From contig NZ_CP061305.1 in NCBI RefSeq assembly GCF_018687755.1, positions 1 through 64,000 on the forward strand: DNA of 64,000 bases, read 5' to 3'. Shown piece after piece: positions 26,826 through 37,904 of this stretch. The notes beneath the pieces were generated by a model, which was not told where the DNA came from, did not search any database, and saw nothing but the letters and a program-made list of their open reading frames with translations. A program made the position numbers and the translations under genes. Each line of letters begins with the position of its first letter. Within the stretch, counting starts at the first letter, position 1. The DNA comes from Polynucleobacter sp. JS-Mosq-20-D10 (GTDB lineage: Bacteria > Pseudomonadota > Gammaproteobacteria > Burkholderiales > Burkholderiaceae).

Positions 26826-27968
26826 TTACCCGTTTTGTCCTGCTGGGGCTGGGCTAAGGACGACTCTGACCGAATCAGCCGTTTTATTGCCATCAAAATC
26901 GAGCCAAGCCTTGTTCTCGAAGTCATAGAGCTTGCACTTGCGAGCGGTATCAAAGTACCAGGCCCAGGAGAACTTCTGGATAAAAATACGCTCTGGAAGG
27001 ATGGTTTCTAGGGTATTTTGAGCCTCTTGGAGGCGGTATAAAGGTACGCTCATATCCACATGGTGGGCGGTATGCTCCATGATGTGGTGCATTAAGGAAC
27101 CCCAAATCCAATTGAAGGTCAAATGCACTGTGGTCGACACAAAAGGCTGGGCGCGCAACCACTCAGATTTTTTGTCATACCAAGAGACTGAAGTGTGGGT
27201 GTGGTGAACATAGACCACAAAACCAATCATTCCGTTCCAGAAGAGGAAGGGAACGGCAAAACCGGTAATAATGCCAAGCCAAACAGATTGACCAGTAGCG
27301 AGGGCGCCGGCAATGAGACAAGCAATCCAAATAATGGCAAAGCCAGTCACCAGTAAATTATCTTTCAAGAAAATTGGACGGTCGCCAGGTTTATTTTTGG
27401 CATTCGGGAAGTACTCACGTCTCCACCAGATCTCAATGAGGTAGTAAAAAACAGGGCCCCAACCGCTACGGTAGAGACGCTCCAAGGCTTTACGCCATGC
27501 AGGAAGGGCATCGAATTCCGTTTTTGATAATGGAGCCCAAACAAAGTCAAAGCCCTTGAGGTTAGTCTGACCATGGTGAACCACGTTGTGGCCTACATCC
27601 CATAAGCTATATGGGGTTAGAGATGGCAAGAACGCAATGCGGCCCAATACTTTATTAAGTTCGCGGTGTGGTGTATAGCTTTGATGGCAGGCATCATGAC
27701 CTAAGATGAAGATGCGACCAGTAACAAAACCAGCAACTAAGCCCAATACGATTTTGATCAGCGCGCTTTCAATGAAAATAGTGCCAGCGATACAGGCAAG
27801 CCATAAAACAGCATCTAGCACTAGCAAGGCAATTGCTTTTGCTGTTTCTCCTTGAGCCATAGGGATCAGCCAGCTGCGAATAACTTTTCGGTGCGGCAAT
27901 GGATGATCTGGAGCCAAAGGATTGGCCAAAGATGGTTCGGATAGGGCAGAATTTAGATGATTTGACAT
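26826..27968 (-). CDS. Fatty acid desaturase
   Basis: A membrane di-iron desaturase of 380 residues. The three histidine clusters are HDACH (91-95), HNVVHH (127-132) and HTAHH (299-303), with a further HHTHT (255-259). Four or so hydrophobic segments (about 43-65, 68-90, 203-225, 228-253) match the desaturase fold. It probably inserts a double bond into membrane phospholipid acyl chains (omega-6/delta-12-like), relevant to cold adaptation; the regiospecificity cannot be read from sequence. I chose the ATG at 27968, giving MSNHLNSALSEP; an in-frame TTG lies 12 bp upstream. Neither has a strong ribosome binding site. Confidence 0.9.
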   Translation of the reverse strand: MSNHLNSALSEPSLANPLAPDHPLPHRKVIRSWLIPMAQGETAKAIALLVLDAVLWLACIAGTIFIESALIKIVLGLVAGFVTGRIFILGHDACHQSYTPHRELNKVLGRIAFLPSLTPYSLWDVGHNVVHHGQTNLKGFDFVWAPLSKTEFDALPAWRKALERLYRSGWGPVFYYLIEIWWRREYFPNAKNKPGDRPIFLKDNLLVTGFAIIWIACLIAGALATGQSVWLGIITGFAVPFLFWNGMIGFVVYVHHTHTSVSWYDKKSEWLRAQPFVSTTVHLTFNWIWGSLMHHIMEHTAHHVDMSVPLYRLQEAQNTLETILPERIFIQKFSWAWYFDTARKCKLYDFENKAWLDFDGNKTADSVRVVLSPAPAGQNG

Positions 27969-28049
27969 GATAAGAATCAATAAGTTAGGGAGAAATGATA
28001 GCCTTTTTCACGAATTCACGCATGATGTAGGTCAAAACCCCCTCTGTTT

Positions 28050-28125
28050 TGGTGCGCCCGGCAGGAATCGAACCTGCGACCCTTGGCTTCGGAGGCCAAT
28101 ACTCTATCCACTGAGCTACGGGCGC
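28050..28125 (-). tRNA. tRNA-Arg(CCG)
   Basis: A complete cloverleaf on the minus strand with acceptor stem GCGCCCG/CGGGCGC, anticodon loop CTCCGAA (anticodon CCG), a normal T-arm GGTTCGATTCC and encoded CCA. Length 76 nt. Confidence 0.97.
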
Positions 28126-28232
28126 CCGTAGGAAATTCGCTTACTTCGCTATTGTAAGTGCCTATATCCCATACAGTCTCGTTATAATTGGTGCAAATTA
28201 AACCTTACAACCCGTCTAACGATAAAAGTCCT

Positions 28233-28469
28233 ATGAGCGAAGCACACGGCAGTCTAATTAAGTCACCCAAACAATTGATCATCATGGTGTTTGCTAGCTT
28301 TTTTGTACCACTCATCATCATTCTTTTATTAATGGTGTTCGTAAACAATGGCAAGCGAGTAGATTTGGACGCATCGGCTGAGCAACTCATTAAGCCAGTA
28401 GCGCAATTGAATTTTAAAGATGCCGGCGCATCTGCAGAATCTAAGGAAGCGACTTCCGCTGCTAAATAA
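28233..28469 (+). CDS. Cytochrome c5-like membrane anchor lacking the heme domain
   Basis: A 78-residue protein with the N-terminus MSEAHGSLIKSPKQLIIMV, one transmembrane helix (about 14-38) and a short periplasmic tail with AEQLIKPVAQLNFKDAGA. This layout closely resembles, from memory, the N-terminal part of membrane-anchored c5-type cytochromes of betaproteobacteria. The expected CXXCH heme site and the rest of the cytochrome domain are missing: the frame ends after ESKEATSAAK and is followed directly by a terminator. I chose the ATG at 28233; an upstream in-frame TTG at 28188 coincides with a TATAAT box and is unlikely. It may be a domain-loss relic or an independent small anchor protein. 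Confidence 0.7.
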   Translation: MSEAHGSLIKSPKQLIIMVFASFFVPLIIILLLMVFVNNGKRVDLDASAEQLIKPVAQLNFKDAGASAESKEATSAAK

Positions 28470-28483
28470 TTTTTTGGCACCTA

Positions 28484-28512
28484 AAAAAAGCTGGCATCTA
28501 GCCAGCTTTTTT
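28484..28512. terminator. Bidirectional intrinsic terminator
   Basis: AAAAAAGCTGGC (28484-28495) and its reverse complement (28501-28512) flank a 5-nt loop. The A-run and T-run make it work in both directions, between the cytochrome c5-like gene and the convergent rsmI. Confidence 0.92.
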
Positions 28513-28516
28513 ATTG

Positions 28517-29416
28517 TTAGCTATTTTGATCTTTGGCATCCAAGGCCACCTGGTAAGCCTCCTTTTTACTGAGCCCAAGCATTTGAGCAAGTACGGTAGC
28601 AATTTCTTTGCTGCCTAAGTAAGGACTTAAGGCATTGGCCCATAGCAAGAGCGTTGAATGTTCGGGGGACTCATCTGCATTGGCTGGGCGGCCAGCCACT
28701 AAGACAATGAACTCACCCCTGAGGCTCTCCGCTTTCTCAAGCCACTCTGGAATATCTGCAGCAGTGAGCGTCACCAGCTGCTCAAATTTTTTGGTGAGCT
28801 CCCTGCCTACTAGTACTTGTCGCTTGGGCTCCAACTCTTTACTTAGCGTTATCAGGGTGTCACGTATTTGATGTGGTGATTCAAAAAAGATACTCGTTTT
28901 TGAATTGTTACGAATATCTTGAATGAGTACTCCACGCTCTTTGGCTTTATTCGGCCAAAAGCCAAGAAACTGAAATCGACCCTCGGATGGCAGCATGACT
29001 GAGCCGCTAGCAGAAATGGCGGACGACACTGCACTAGCTCCGGGAATAGGAATAATTCGAAAGCCTGCTTTCTGAACAGCGTTTACTAGTCTTGCGCCTG
29101 GATCAGAAACACCTGGCGTGCCCGCATCCGAGATGTAGGCCCAGCGTTCATTTTCAGCGAGGCGCTCAATAATGGCTTGCGCGCCAGTAATTTCATTGTG
29201 CTCATGCAAGGCAATACATTTCTTGTGGATGCCAAAATGTTGAAGCAGGGGCGCGCTATGCCTGGTGTCTTCACAGGCAATGCCATCCACTGAATTAAGC
29301 ACATGCAGCGCACGCAAGGTGATATCCCCCATATTGCCAATCGGAGTGGCAACCATATATAAGGCCTTGGCTGGCAGATCCTGCTGTTTTAAAAAGTCAA
29401 AGGAGCTCAATTCCAT
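28517..29416 (-). CDS. rsmI: 16S rRNA (cytidine1402-2'-O)-methyltransferase RsmI
   Basis: RsmI is a tetrapyrrole-methylase-fold enzyme that methylates the ribose of C1402 in 16S rRNA. The 299-residue protein has LYMVATPIGNMGDITLRAL near the N-terminus, ACEDTRHSAPLLQHFGI, and the SAM-binding YISDAGTPGVSDPGARLV motif. Length is normal. It is divergently placed from the SIS-domain gene, as yraL(rsmI) is near diaA in E. coli. A shared bidirectional terminator lies at its 3' end. Confidence 0.96.
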   Translation of the reverse strand: MELSSFDFLKQQDLPAKALYMVATPIGNMGDITLRALHVLNSVDGIACEDTRHSAPLLQHFGIHKKCIALHEHNEITGAQAIIERLAENERWAYISDAGTPGVSDPGARLVNAVQKAGFRIIPIPGASAVSSAISASGSVMLPSEGRFQFLGFWPNKAKERGVLIQDIRNNSKTSIFFESPHQIRDTLITLSKELEPKRQVLVGRELTKKFEQLVTLTAADIPEWLEKAESLRGEFIVLVAGRPANADESPEHSTLLLWANALSPYLGSKEIATVLAQMLGLSKKEAYQVALDAKDQNS

Positions 29417-29522
29417 GGGGCAATCTTTTGCTAATGAGATATTAATAAGTAAGAGAATACGTCCCTTTTGAATTCAGGGGCAGCGCAGACATATTGCTTG
29501 CACTTTGGCGCATAATAATGCG

Positions 29523-30125
29523 ATGGATAAAGATACTCTCGAACGTTTGCGCGCTCGCGCATCCCAACATTTCTTAGACAGCATTGCTGTTAAGCAGGCG
29601 GCTGAAAAAATACTTCCTGAGCAGGTTGCTCGCGGCATAGTCGCCATGACAGATTGTTTGCGTGCTGGCGGAAAAGTGATGGCTTGCGGTAATGGCGGAT
29701 CTGCTGCTGATGCGCAGCATTTTTCTGCTGAATTAATGGGCCGCTTTGAGCGTGAGCGACAAGAGTTGGCAGCGATTGCATTAACTACCGACACTTCAAT
29801 CTTGACCGCAGTTGGCAATGACTACAGTTACGATGAAGTGTTTAGTAAGCAAGTGCGCGGCCTCGGCAAAAAAGGCGATATCTTGATCGGCATCTCCACC
29901 TCAGGGAATTCAAAAAACGTAGTGCAGGCAATTGAGGCTGCAAAAAAGATGGGGATAAAGATTATTGCCTTGACTGGTAATGATGGCGGAAAAATTGCAA
30001 GCCTATTAGATACGGATGACATTCATCTGTGCGCGCCCTCGACCCGCACTGCTCGCATTCAAGAAACACATTTAGTTTTGCTTCACGCCTTATGCGATGG
30101 CGTAGATCATTTATTGCTCGATTAA
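29523..30125 (+). CDS. diaA: SIS-domain protein, DiaA / GmhA family
   Basis: A 200-residue sugar isomerase (SIS) domain protein with ACGNGGSAADAQHFSAELMGRF and ISTSGNSKNVVQAIEAA, typical of both phosphoheptose isomerase GmhA and the DnaA-binding factor DiaA. I favour DiaA because the neighbours are rsmI upstream (divergent) and a BON lipoprotein (dolP/yraP-like) downstream, as around E. coli diaA; GmhA remains possible. The ATG at 29523 gives MDKDTLERLRARA; an upstream TTG at 29505 would add six residues. A CATAAT (29511-29516) just upstream could be a -10 box, which would leave almost no leader. Confidence 0.85.
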   Translation: MDKDTLERLRARASQHFLDSIAVKQAAEKILPEQVARGIVAMTDCLRAGGKVMACGNGGSAADAQHFSAELMGRFERERQELAAIALTTDTSILTAVGNDYSYDEVFSKQVRGLGKKGDILIGISTSGNSKNVVQAIEAAKKMGIKIIALTGNDGGKIASLLDTDDIHLCAPSTRTARIQETHLVLLHALCDGVDHLLLD

Positions 30126-30152
30126 TAGTCTCACACATTAGAAGGTACGCAT

Positions 30153-30800
30153 ATGCGAAATACTCTCATCATCAAATTATTTGCCGCGATTTTGATTTCC
30201 GTATTCATATCTGGTTGCGGAGTATTGGCTATTGGTGGTGTAGTGGCGGGTGCAAGTGTAATGGCGGATCGCCGATCGCCGGCCGTGCAGGCAATCGATA
30301 AAGGCATTGAGTTGGAAGCTGGTAATGCTTTAGCTAAGCGATATGGCGATGATGCGCACGTCAACGTGACATCATTCAATCAAAAGGTATTGTTGACTGG
30401 TGAAGTGAAAGATGCGGACATAAAGAGTCAGGTTGGGGCGTATGTAAGGGCCATGAAAAATGTTCGCTCTGTCTTTAATGAATTGGTGATTGGGCCAAAC
30501 AGCACCTATACGGCTCGAGCGAATGACTCTTTCCTCGAATCTAAAATCAAAACCCAAATGATTTTCACAGACAAACTTCCGTCGAATTCAATGGCGATTG
30601 TTGCTGAAGGTAGCAGTGTTTATTTGATGGGTATTCTGTCACAAAATGAAGCAGCGATTGCTAAGAAAGTAACGAGCAATGCTGACGGTGTAAAGGATGT
30701 TTACGTCTACTTCGATATTATTTCTGAGGCAGAAAAGACGCGCCTAGAAAAACAAGGTAAGGCAGATGAAGTGCAACCAAACTCAATGCCAAAACAGTAA
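30153..30800 (+). CDS. dolP: BON-domain outer membrane lipoprotein (DolP/YraP-like)
   Basis: A 215-residue protein with a lipoprotein signal peptide: lipobox ISGC with acylated Cys22, followed by Gly, so outer-membrane sorting is likely. Two BON domains follow (about 47-118 and 124-195), each with the GEVKD / MGILSQNEA-type turn. DolP in E. coli supports outer-membrane integrity and BAM complex function. Its position directly after the diaA-like gene mirrors E. coli diaA-yraP. The C-terminus is short and hydrophilic. Confidence 0.9.
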   Translation: MRNTLIIKLFAAILISVFISGCGVLAIGGVVAGASVMADRRSPAVQAIDKGIELEAGNALAKRYGDDAHVNVTSFNQKVLLTGEVKDADIKSQVGAYVRAMKNVRSVFNELVIGPNSTYTARANDSFLESKIKTQMIFTDKLPSNSMAIVAEGSSVYLMGILSQNEAAIAKKVTSNADGVKDVYVYFDIISEAEKTRLEKQGKADEVQPNSMPKQ

Positions 30801-30835
30801 AGCTGTTTGATGGAAGGTGAGTAACGAATTTACCT

Positions 30836-31177
30836 ATGCAACAGTTGAAATATTTTTTACTCGCCACCGTCTTCTTGCTATGTTCGCTGACTGCTAAGGC
30901 ATCTAGTGACGATACAAAAGCGGCTGTACTTGCAAAACAAAATGCTTGTCTGGGATGTCATGCAGTTGATAAAAAAATTGTGGGCCCTAGCTTTCAAGCT
31001 GTCGCAAAAAAATATGCATATGATTCTGGTTCAACAGAATTTCTAAAAAATAAAATCTGGAAGGGTGGCTCCGGCTCTTGGGGTGTCGTGCCAATGCCAG
31101 CAAATGCGAAGTTAGGCGATGCTGATGTTTCTTTACTGGTGAGTTGGATTTTGCGCGGAGCGCCTAGCGCAAATTAA
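30836..31177 (+). CDS. Periplasmic class I cytochrome c (c551/c552-like)
   Basis: A 113-residue protein with a Sec signal peptide (about 1-22, cleavage near AKA|SS) and a single heme c site CLGCH (38-42). Met87 in VVPMPAN is the likely axial ligand, typical of small c551-like electron carriers. It should act as a soluble electron shuttle to a terminal oxidase or similar enzyme. It lies 35 bp after the BON lipoprotein gene and converges with the acetyltransferase gene, overlapping by 4 bp. Confidence 0.93.
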   Translation: MQQLKYFLLATVFLLCSLTAKASSDDTKAAVLAKQNACLGCHAVDKKIVGPSFQAVAKKYAYDSGSTEFLKNKIWKGGSGSWGVVPMPANAKLGDADVSLLVSWILRGAPSAN

Positions 31178-31833
31178 GTTGGGCGAACGACTGGCTTTCC
31201 AAGAAACCAGGACCACACATCATTTGAGCGCTTAAAGTTTTCTTTAAGGGCATAGTCAAAGTCAGCCCACTGCTCATTGGCAGCTTCTTCAACAATCGTG
31301 CCTGAATTTGCGGGTGGTAATTTCAAGTAAGCATCTGCATCGCCATGGGCGTACTCAACAAGCATCCCCGCCTTTTGCGCGAGATGCATCATCGCCCGGT
31401 TATTTGCCAAGCAATGCACGAATAAGGTTTCGATGCGAGTATTGCGTGAGTGCACCGAAGCACGTGCCAATAAAGCTGTACCTATGCCCTGCCCTCTGCC
31501 ATTAGGTAGCACTGATACGCCAAACTCGGCGGCTAGTGGCTGACCTTTAGTTTTCGGTAAATATGCCAAATGAGCCATACCAATCAGGTTGAGCTGGGAG
31601 TCAAAACTGCCAAAGATCGTATCCTGATTGAATTCAAGGTGCTCTACATAGCGATGAATAACAGCATCAGGAGTTTGAGTGCCGAAACGAAGACGACGAT
31701 CCTCTTCATTTAGCAGCAAAAGATGCTGAAGAACACGCTCTCTATGGCCAGCATGTAGTTCGCGAACAGGCACGACTAAGCCAGCCTTATATGGCTTGCC
31801 GGGTAAGTGACTATTCGCTAATTTATTGTGCAT
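31174..31833 (-). CDS. GNAT-family N-acetyltransferase
   Basis: A 219-residue protein with a GNAT fold. The acetyl-CoA pyrophosphate loop is NGRGQGIGTAL (111-121), following strand VSVLP, and the C-terminal motif HCLANNRAMMHLAQKAGM is the usual GNAT helix region. The acceptor is unknown. A C-terminal extension of about 50 residues follows the core. It is encoded opposite to the cytochrome c gene and reads away from the rrn operon. Confidence 0.88.
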   Translation of the reverse strand: MHNKLANSHLPGKPYKAGLVVPVRELHAGHRERVLQHLLLLNEEDRRLRFGTQTPDAVIHRYVEHLEFNQDTIFGSFDSQLNLIGMAHLAYLPKTKGQPLAAEFGVSVLPNGRGQGIGTALLARASVHSRNTRIETLFVHCLANNRAMMHLAQKAGMLVEYAHGDADAYLKLPPANSGTIVEEAANEQWADFDYALKENFKRSNDVWSWFLGKPVVRPT

Positions 31834-32085
31834 AGCAATATATTAGCAGAAAGCAGAACTAAATACAGGGTTTTCCCTTACACATGGGAATATAGACAAA
31901 AAGGGGGTGATAAGTGGAGTAAAAAACTGAATACATGACCCAAACATACCGCCTTATCCATAAAAACCCGTATATTTTCAAAAAAGTTGAAAATATTTTC
32001 AATCCCCATCTTCTTGTTTTTAATAGCTTTATTTTAAAAGTAGGAAAAAACATCGCCTTTTAATAGAAAAAGACTACGAAAGGTG
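31834..32085. other. AT-rich region upstream of the rrn promoter
   Basis: No gene is supported here. ATATTTTCAA (31972-31981) and its reverse complement (31987-31996) form a 10-bp inverted repeat with a 5-nt spacer, followed by a third TATTTTCAA copy (31994-32002). A-rich tracts (32042-32075) directly upstream of the -35 box could act as UP element or Fis sites. Confidence 0.5.
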
Positions 32086-32112
32086 TTGACGGACCCCAAA
32101 AAGGGGTATAAA
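32086..32112 (+). promoter_or_regulatory. rrn operon promoter
   Basis: TTGACG (32086-32091) and TATAAA (32107-32112) with a short 15-bp spacer (16 bp if ATAAAG is the -10). The spacer holds the dyad ACCCC-AAAAA-GGGGT (32093-32107). The start site would be near 32118-32120, about 205 bp before mature 16S. Confidence 0.75.
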
Positions 32113-32158
32113 GTCTCATCTCTCTGCTGCAACGTTTTATGAAATACGAAAACGCGCA

Positions 32159-32170
32159 GCCCTCTTTAAA
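32159..32170 (+). promoter_or_regulatory. boxA antitermination site in the rrn leader
   Basis: GCCCTCTTTAAA resembles boxA (TGCTCTTTAACA), the NusB-NusE binding site. A second copy, TGTTCTTTAA, is at 34157-34166 in the 16S-23S spacer. Confidence 0.65.
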
Positions 32171-32177
32171 AATTAGT

Positions 32178-32211
32178 CAACCGATAATTGTGGGTACTAA
32201 GTGAAAGCATC
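32178..32211 (+). other. 5' arm of the 16S rRNA processing stem
   Basis: The leader from CAACCGATAA (32178) to GCATC (32211) is almost fully complementary to 33868-33902 beyond the 16S 3' end. The long helix is the expected RNase III substrate. Confidence 0.8.
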
Positions 32212-32325
32212 AAGTCCTTCGGGACAGATGTAAATAAATAGTACTCATAGACAGTAAAAAGATTTGGTTTTTAACCAAGTCAATTTCTTGAATGAGTGCG
32301 ACGATCCGCAAGGATCACAGGAATT

Positions 32326-33861
<1,536 letters not shown>

Positions 33862-33867
33862 GAGAAA

Positions 33868-33902
33868 GATGCTGGAGCTCTAGTGCCCACACTTATCGGT
33901 TG
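33868..33902 (+). other. 3' arm of the 16S rRNA processing stem
   Basis: GATGC (33868) through CGGTTG (33902) pairs with the leader arm at 32178-32211 with only a few mismatches, closing the pre-16S loop. Confidence 0.8.
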
Positions 33903-33916
33903 ACAATAAAAGCCAC

Positions 33917-33993
33917 GGGTCTGTAGCTCAGCTGGTTAGAGCACTGTGTTGATAACGCAGGGGTCGTAGGTTCAAGTCCTACCAGACCCACCA
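33917..33993 (+). tRNA. tRNA-Ile(GAT)
   Basis: A 77-nt cloverleaf with acceptor GGGTCTG/CAGACCC, anticodon loop TTGATAA (GAT), T-arm and encoded CCA. It lies in the 16S-23S spacer as usual. Confidence 0.98.
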
Positions 33994-34023
33994 CCAGCCA
34001 GAAACAAGACTTAGTGGGACGTT

Positions 34024-34099
34024 GGGGGATTAGCTCAGCTGGGAGAGCACCTGCTTTGCAAGCAGGGGGTCGTCGGTTCGATCCCGTCATCCTCCACCA
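34024..34099 (+). tRNA. tRNA-Ala(TGC)
   Basis: A 76-nt cloverleaf with acceptor GGGGGAT/ATCCTCC (one G-U pair), anticodon loop TTTGCAA (TGC) and encoded CCA. It is the second tRNA of the 16S-23S spacer. Confidence 0.98.
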
Positions 34100-34156
34100 T
34101 CATCTAAATGTCAAAACTAAACGAAAATTTAATCGTTTAGTTTTGCCATTTATGGC

Positions 34157-34166
34157 TGTTCTTTAA
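34157..34166 (+). promoter_or_regulatory. boxA site before 23S rRNA
   Basis: TGTTCTTTAA matches the boxA core. The spacer between tRNA-Ala and 23S (34100-34366) otherwise holds only this site and the 5' arm of the 23S processing stem. Confidence 0.65.
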
Positions 34167-34348
34167 AAATTTGAGTAAGCAAAGTGTCAAATGTTTCTTT
34201 GAGAGGACATTTGACAATGTAATAAGGGTAAAGATTGAATCATCAATCAGTAATACAAACGAGTTTTACCAAGTTCTTTAACAAGTACTTACAGTTTGGA
34301 TTACGGCAAACATGTCAGAAGTAGAAGTAAACCTGTAACAGGTACTAG

Positions 34349-34366
34349 CAATGGTGCTCGTTATAG

Positions 34367-34373
<7 letters not shown>
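34349..34373 (+). other. 5' arm of the 23S rRNA processing stem
   Basis: 34349-34373 pairs with 37232-37256 with two mismatches, enclosing 23S rRNA; this also defines the estimated 23S ends. Confidence 0.8.
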
Positions 34374-37240
<2,867 letters not shown>

Positions 37241-37346
37241 ATAACCAGCACTATTGTGTTGGATGTTTGCCAGATTTAATCTGCATCCTAATTACATGCT
37301 TACTCAAATAGAGTTGTTGATGATTTATCAGCAACTCGACCCTCTA

Positions 37347-37463
37347 CGCCCGGTGACCATAGCAAGTTGGAACCACTCCTTCCCATCCCGAACAGGACAG
37401 TGAAACGACTTTACGCCGATGATAGTGCGGATTACCCGTGTGAAAGTAGGTAACTGCCGGGCA
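37347..37463 (+). rRNA. rrf: 5S ribosomal RNA
   Basis: About 117 nt with terminal stem GCCCGG (37348-37353) / CCGGGC (37457-37462) and the conserved internal segments GACCATAGC, CCCATCCCGAACAG and CGATGATAGT. It is the last rRNA of the operon. Confidence 0.95.
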
Positions 37464-37471
37464 CCAATGCG

Positions 37472-37503
37472 ACGCCCAGACCCTCTTAGGTCTGGGCGTT
37501 TTT
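37472..37503 (+). terminator. Intrinsic terminator of the rrn operon
   Basis: A perfect 11-bp GC-rich stem (37472-37482 / 37489-37499) with 6-nt loop CTCTTA, followed by T residues to 37503. Confidence 0.96.
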
Positions 37504-37534
37504 ACTTGTGCGAAGCGTTTTGAGGTTTAAGAGA

Positions 37535-37563
37535 TTGACAATAACTCCATTAGGAGTCAAAAT
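37535..37563 (+). promoter_or_regulatory. Promoter of the tRNA-Tyr-Gly-Thr-tuf operon
   Basis: A perfect -35 TTGACA (37535-37540) and CAAAAT (37558-37563) are 17 bp apart. The spacer contains the dyad ACTCC-ATTA-GGAGT (37544-37557). tRNA-Tyr begins 12 bp after the -10 box. Confidence 0.7.
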
Positions 37564-37574
37564 ATTGGGTTCGC

Positions 37575-37659
37575 GGAGGGGTGTCCGAGCGGCTAAAGGA
37601 GGCAGACTGTAAATCTGTTGGCTATGCCTACGTAGGTTCGAATCCTACCCCCTCCACCA
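37575..37659 (+). tRNA. tRNA-Tyr(GTA)
   Basis: An 85-nt class II tRNA with long variable arm, anticodon loop CTGTAAA (GTA), acceptor GGAGGGG/CCCCTCC and encoded CCA. First gene of the tuf tRNA cluster. Confidence 0.97.
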
Positions 37660-37666
37660 GAGATGT

Positions 37667-37740
37667 GCGGGATTAGTTTAATGGTAAAACAGCAGATTTC
37701 CAATCTTCGGTCAAGAGTTCGATTCTCTTATCCCGCTCCA
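37667..37740 (+). tRNA. tRNA-Gly(TCC)
   Basis: A 74-nt tRNA with acceptor GCGGGAT/ATCCCGC (last pair in the loop region), anticodon loop TTTCCAA (TCC) and encoded CCA. The anticodon stem GCAGA/TCTTC has one C-T mismatch at the second pair (28-42). Confidence 0.95.
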
Positions 37741-37761
37741 GTTTTAACGGTATTTGTATTT

Positions 37762-37836
<75 letters not shown>

Positions 37837-37904
37837 TGGCTTGTGTAGTAAAAAAATTTAATTTCGTGTGTTGGTTTAAGAGTTAACTAAAGGCAGACAA
37901 AAAA

